DNA from: Rhodopirellula europaea 6C
GTDB taxonomy: Bacteria > Planctomycetota > Planctomycetia > Pirellulales > Pirellulaceae
Length of the DNA: 53,409 nucleotides
Direction: 5' to 3'
Assembly: GCF_000338295.1 (NCBI RefSeq)
Contig: NZ_ANMO01000251.1
Span: 1-53,409 of the forward strand
In this document: in pieces, positions 50,239 to 53,409 of the stretch
Numbering within the stretch: position 1 is the first letter of the stretch
Layout: every line of letters begins with the position of its first letter
Position numbers and translations under genes: made by a program
Notes under the pieces: model-generated
What the model saw: only the letters and a program-made list of their open reading frames with translations
Database searches by the model: none
What the model was told of the DNA's origin: nothing

Positions 50239-51585
50239 ATGAACGCTACATCCACCAAGCAAAAATCATCGGACCGGACCAACGTTGCCATCATCGGGAT
50301 GGGAACCGTCGGTGCCGGCGTGGCTCGTCTGTTGATCGATCATGGCGATCGAACCGCTCGTCACGCGGGCAAAACCATTTGGTTGTCCAAGGCTGTCGTC
50401 CGCGATCTCAGCAAACCTCGCGGGATTGATCTGCCCGAAGGCGTCCTGACCGATTCGATCGATGACGTCCTGAATGACCCCGAAATCGACGTTGTCATCC
50501 AATTGATGGGCGGATTGTCACCGGCTCGCGAAGTCATGCTGCGGGCGATGGAAGCCGGCAAGGACATCGTCACCGCCAACAAAGCGTTGCTGGCCGAACA
50601 CGGCGCCGAATTGTTCACGCGAGCCCGCGAACTCGGACGCAGCATCGCGTTCGAAGCAGCCGTGGCCGGTGGCATCCCGATCATCGCCAACATCAGCCAG
50701 TGCTTGTCGGCCAACCAAATTGAATCCCTCGAGGGGATTCTCAACGGAACCAGCAACTTCATCGTCTCGCAAATGGACGAAAAGGGGGCCGGCTACGACG
50801 AGACCGTCAAACGGGCTCAGGAGTTGGGTTACGCGGAAGCCGATCCAGCGATGGACGTCGACGGAACCGACGCGGCTCAGAAATTGGCGATCCTCTCGCA
50901 CTTGGCTTTCGGAGCCACTGTGGACTGGCGAGACATCCCTCGCAACGGAATCGATGGGCTGGATCCAGCCGATTTGGTTTACGCTCGCCAGCTCGGGTAC
51001 CGGATCAAGTTGCTCGCCACCGCTCGCTTGGTCGATGGCGAATTGGAATTGTCTGTCGCACCGACCTTGGTTGCCATCGGCACACCCATGGCTGAAGTCC
51101 GTGACGCGTTCAACGCGATTCGCGTGGTTGGTGACGCGGTCGGGCCCGTCTTCTATCACGGGTTGGGTGCGGGGCAGATGCCGACCGCTTCCGCCGTGGT
51201 TGCGGACGTCATCGACACCGCTGTTGGACGCACGCCGATCACGTTCGAAACGCTCGAATACTTTTCGGTCGAGCGGCCACCACGAACGGCGCAACGAGAT
51301 GTCGATCGGCTGCGAGGTCGGTACTACTTGCGATTGCGAGTCGCCAACGATCCAGGGACTTTGGCGGCGATCGCTGGTGTTCTGTCGAGCCATTCGATAT
51401 CCATCGCTTCGGTCATCCAGCACGAACCGAAGTCGAAAGACGAAGCCAACGCGGCGGAGAACACCGTGCCGTTGGTGATCATGACTCACGAAGCCAGCGA
51501 GGGTGCTGCTTCACGAGCGACCACCGACATCGAAGCTCTGCCCGCCATCAGCGGCCAAGTCGTCCGAATGCCGGTCCGCGAGTGA
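50239..51585 (+). CDS. hom: Homoserine dehydrogenase
   Basis: A 448-residue NAD(P)-dependent enzyme that reduces aspartate semialdehyde to homoserine, on the way to threonine and methionine. The nucleotide-binding motif is GMGTVGAG (G20-x-G22-x-x-G25). Signature segments: TANKALLAEHG, EAAVAGGIPII, GILNGTSNFIVSQM (substrate region), and YAEADPAMDVDGTDAAQKLAIL with the catalytic Lys. The C-terminus has an ACT domain (about 365-440: LRVANDPGTLAAIAGVLSSHSISIASVIQHE), so allosteric feedback by threonine is likely. It has its own ATG with a weak ribosome binding site. The region upstream may hold a regulatory leader. Confidence 0.96.
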   Translation: MNATSTKQKSSDRTNVAIIGMGTVGAGVARLLIDHGDRTARHAGKTIWLSKAVVRDLSKPRGIDLPEGVLTDSIDDVLNDPEIDVVIQLMGGLSPAREVMLRAMEAGKDIVTANKALLAEHGAELFTRARELGRSIAFEAAVAGGIPIIANISQCLSANQIESLEGILNGTSNFIVSQMDEKGAGYDETVKRAQELGYAEADPAMDVDGTDAAQKLAILSHLAFGATVDWRDIPRNGIDGLDPADLVYARQLGYRIKLLATARLVDGELELSVAPTLVAIGTPMAEVRDAFNAIRVVGDAVGPVFYHGLGAGQMPTASAVVADVIDTAVGRTPITFETLEYFSVERPPRTAQRDVDRLRGRYYLRLRVANDPGTLAAIAGVLSSHSISIASVIQHEPKSKDEANAAENTVPLVIMTHEASEGAASRATTDIEALPAISGQVVRMPVRE

Positions 51586-51914
51586 TTTGCTGGCGTGCTG
51601 CGAGTCTATGCAAAAGCCCCGCCACACACCGTTTCCCGACGCTCGGGCTACCTCCCCATCGCTTCTGAATGGCGTCGCTGGATCTAGCAAATCGCTGTTG
51701 CTGAGTTTCAACTGTCCTTCAGTCGATTCGCTGTGACGCCCAATCGGCATTCGCTCTGCCGAAACGGTTGCTTGCTTTCGGATCGCGAACATCTCATTCG
51801 CTGGAATTGCTGAGACGTTCGATTTCGGTAATTGAATCGTCAGAAGTCATCCCACGCCAAAAGTCAGTCCGTTGCGTTCTGATGGTGGGGGCCAACTCCG
51901 AATGCCAGTGTCTT
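51586..51914. other. Gap between convergent hom and sialidase, no gene seen
   Basis: 329 bases. Minus-strand open frames here (51511-51792 and 51794-52075) look like shadows. I saw no clear terminator hairpin or repeat copy in it. Confidence 0.35.
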
Positions 51915-53060
51915 TTATAGCTTGCTCGGGTCAACGATCGCGTGTTTGACGCCTTCCCGGTTGTACGTGTAGACCATGTTGAGCATCCCGTCAGAGGTTT
52001 GGATGATGGCCGGGTAGCTGTACTCACCGAAATGCCGGCGGCGATCCGCGTCCTTGGGGTGAGGTCCGGTTTCATTTTCCAATGTCAGGACAGGCTTCCA
52101 CGTTTTGCCATCGGATGAAATCGCCAAATTCAGAATCCGGCGAGGCTTCAAGTCCGGGGCGTCTTTCCGTCTCACCATGCCTTCGGAGTGGTTGTAGATC
52201 AAAACTTGTCGTCCGTCTTGAAGTGTCACCGCATCGGTGCCGGAGTTGGGATTGGGCAAGTCGGTGGCGGTGAGTGTGCTCCAGGTTTTTCCGCCGTCTT
52301 TGGACCAGCTTTCGACAATGCGTTTCTCTTGGCTGCGGCAAAGGATCTGCAGACGGTTGTCGGGATAGGTCAAGATACTGGGCTGAATCGCATGGAAGGT
52401 TTCCCCAGTCTGGATCGGCCCAATGACCTCCCAAGTCTTGCCGAGATCCTTGGTGACTTCGAAGTGAACTCGCCAATGGGAGGATCCATCCTCCTACTCG
52501 ATTTCGGTGCTGGAAGGGCACAAGATCGTTCCATCGGCGAGCTGAATTGGTTTGTTTTTGACTGGCCCAAGGAGGTGGCCGATCGTGTGGGCTTCGCCCA
52601 GTTTCGTTGGCCACGTCCACGTTTTGCCACCGTCTTCGGACGTCGTCAGCATGCCCCACCATTCCCGTGGATTGGGGCCAACTTTGTAAAATAGCATCAA
52701 CGGGCCTTCGGTGGGTTGAAACAGCACCGGGTTCCAAGTGGGATAGCGGAGCGTCGATGACTGAACTCCGTTGACGACCTCGACCGGTTCGGTCCATTGG
52801 CCGTTTTCATTGCGAGAGACGCGGATGCCGACATCGGGGTCACGCTCCCGAGTGCCCGCGAACCAAGCCGCGACAAGACCGGTTGGTGTCTCGACGATGG
52901 TGGACGCATGACTCTCTTTGGTGGGCTTGTTGGCCAGGTCGAAGATCTGTTGTGACGAAACCAACGCACCATCACCCGCGATGGCGACAGCAGGAAGTTC
53001 TTCTGCCTGGATGGAAATGGTCAGGGTGAGTGCTAAGAAGACCGCAAGGGATACTTTCAT
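51915..53060 (-). pseudogene. Sialidase (BNR/exo-sialidase-like) interrupted by an in-frame TAG
   Basis: The ATG at 53060 (MKVSLAVFLALTLTISIQA, a signal peptide) opens a reading frame that stops at a TAG (52494-52496) after 188 residues. The same frame continues beyond it to a normal TAA (51915-51917). The two parts give a 381-codon gene. The first part has Asp-box SEDGGKTW and WNPVLFQP. The second part begins HWRVHFEVTKDLGKTW and then has QPSILTYPD, the Asp-boxes SKDGGKTW and SSDGKTW, and EYSYPAIIQT, a usual secreted sialidase C-terminus. So no frameshift is needed; only one codon blocks translation. It may be a nonsense mutation, a sequencing error or a true pseudogene. Probably acted on sialylated or other glycans outside the cell. 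Confidence 0.8.
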
Positions 53061-53184
53061 AATGCTTCGGGAGTTTCAGGTGGATGCGCGACACGATGGA
53101 GAATTCAATGAGGTTGCCCCGGAAGAGCGAGCCTAATCTAACCGAAACGCGGAGCCCAATTTGGGGTATCCGGCTTTCCAAGTA

Positions 53185-53320
53185 GCCGACGGAGGCTCTC
53201 CGTCGGCAAACGAACGTCAGCAACGCCAGAGCCATCAGCTTGCTATTGCCACGTGTTTGCTGGGGAGCCCATCGCTTGTAGCGATGGTTGTGTTGATGCC
53301 GACTGCGAGCCTCAGTCGGC
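53185..53320. repeat. Inverted pair of hairpin repeats in the right-edge gap
   Basis: The hairpin GCCGACGGA-GGCTC-TCCGTCGGC (53185-53207) and GCCGACTG-CGAGCCT-CAGTCGGC (53298-53320) share their flanks and loop in reverse orientation: GTAGCC lies 5' of the first and GGCTAC 3' of the second. Between them is CCATCGCT-TGT-AGCGATGG (53269-53287), another perfect hairpin. All three are perfect. The region 53061-53409 is otherwise without a credible gene. Confidence 0.65.
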
Positions 53321-53409
53321 TACGAGGTGGCTGGCGGATGAACTCGATTTCGGATTGGGGCCTGCCGTGAGTCCTTGGCTGTTGGCCGCCACGGATGGAG
53401 AGCTGAATT

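Noticed and set aside
51794-52075. A 93-codon minus-strand frame after the sialidase
   Set aside because: It overlaps the true sialidase C-terminus in another frame, with no family pattern.
52494-52496. The amber codon as pyrrolysine recoding
   Set aside because: No pyl genes are in the window, and sialidases have no known use of this residue; a mutation or error is simpler.
53161-53370. A 69-codon plus-strand frame at the right edge
   Set aside because: It runs through the hairpin repeats and has no sensible composition.
1-53409. CRISPR arrays, insertion sequences, prophage or toxin-antitoxin genes
   Set aside because: No regular direct repeats with spacers, no transposase or integrase domain, and no toxin-antitoxin pair was seen in any frame read.

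Overview
The window reads as chromosomal DNA of a marine planctomycete close to Rhodopirellula. Evidence for this is the moderately high GC content, the loose gene packing with many strand switches, sulfatase and sialidase genes, a large ResB-CcsA fusion, weak Shine-Dalgarno signals, and many secreted or lipoprotein-type proteins of unknown function. I saw no rRNA, tRNA, CRISPR array, insertion sequence or prophage. This is mostly core chromosome with a few planctomycete-specific genes.

Layout. 1-2.9 kb: a class-III aminotransferase cut by the left edge (-), then purQ and a methyltransferase (+). 3-15.2 kb, all minus: ResB-CcsA cytochrome c assembly protein, a lipoprotein, a YdeP/FdhF-like molybdopterin oxidoreductase, two sulfatases and an RNase E/G. 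15.3-19.5 kb, minus: a DUF2344 protein, PTS enzyme I, HPr, a PtsN-like IIA and a short hibernation factor, forming a regulatory PTS next to RNase E/G with no sugar permease. 19.8-28.7 kb, plus: a small basic protein, agmatine deiminase, a 588-residue Arg/Ser/Gly/Asp low-complexity protein, a TIM-barrel protein, a group I truncated globin, gpmI, a GT87-type membrane protein and a secreted protein. 28.8-33 kb, minus: an SDR, accC, accB and an M24 peptidase. 33.2-37.2 kb, plus: alaS and a UMP/CMP-kinase-like protein with an extra N-terminal domain. 37.4-40.8 kb, minus: M42 peptidase, GNAT, lipoprotein and DJ-1 protein. 41-44.5 kb: tatC (+) converging on an acyl-CoA synthetase-like gene and a SpoU methyltransferase (-). 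44.5-49.8 kb: a secreted planctomycete-type protein and a TolC-like protein (+), converging on a PLC/nuclease-fold plus DUF4332 protein and a small protein (-). 50.2-53 kb: hom (+) and a sialidase gene interrupted by an in-frame stop (-).

The most notable observations are: (1) a 62-nt intergenic element that folds perfectly as a 7/5/5/5-bp cloverleaf, with a partial second copy showing compensatory base changes; (2) an apparent one-base loss in an A-run at the 5' end of the essential alaS gene; (3) an amber codon inside an otherwise intact sialidase gene; (4) a UMP/CMP-kinase-like domain fused to a domain of eukaryote-like appearance; (5) a TatC with a long acidic insertion; (6) a PTS/ribosome hibernation/RNase E neighbourhood with a translationally coupled ATGA junction; (7) families of perfect hairpin repeats between genes; and (8) a candidate structured RNA ending in a terminator-like hairpin upstream of hom.
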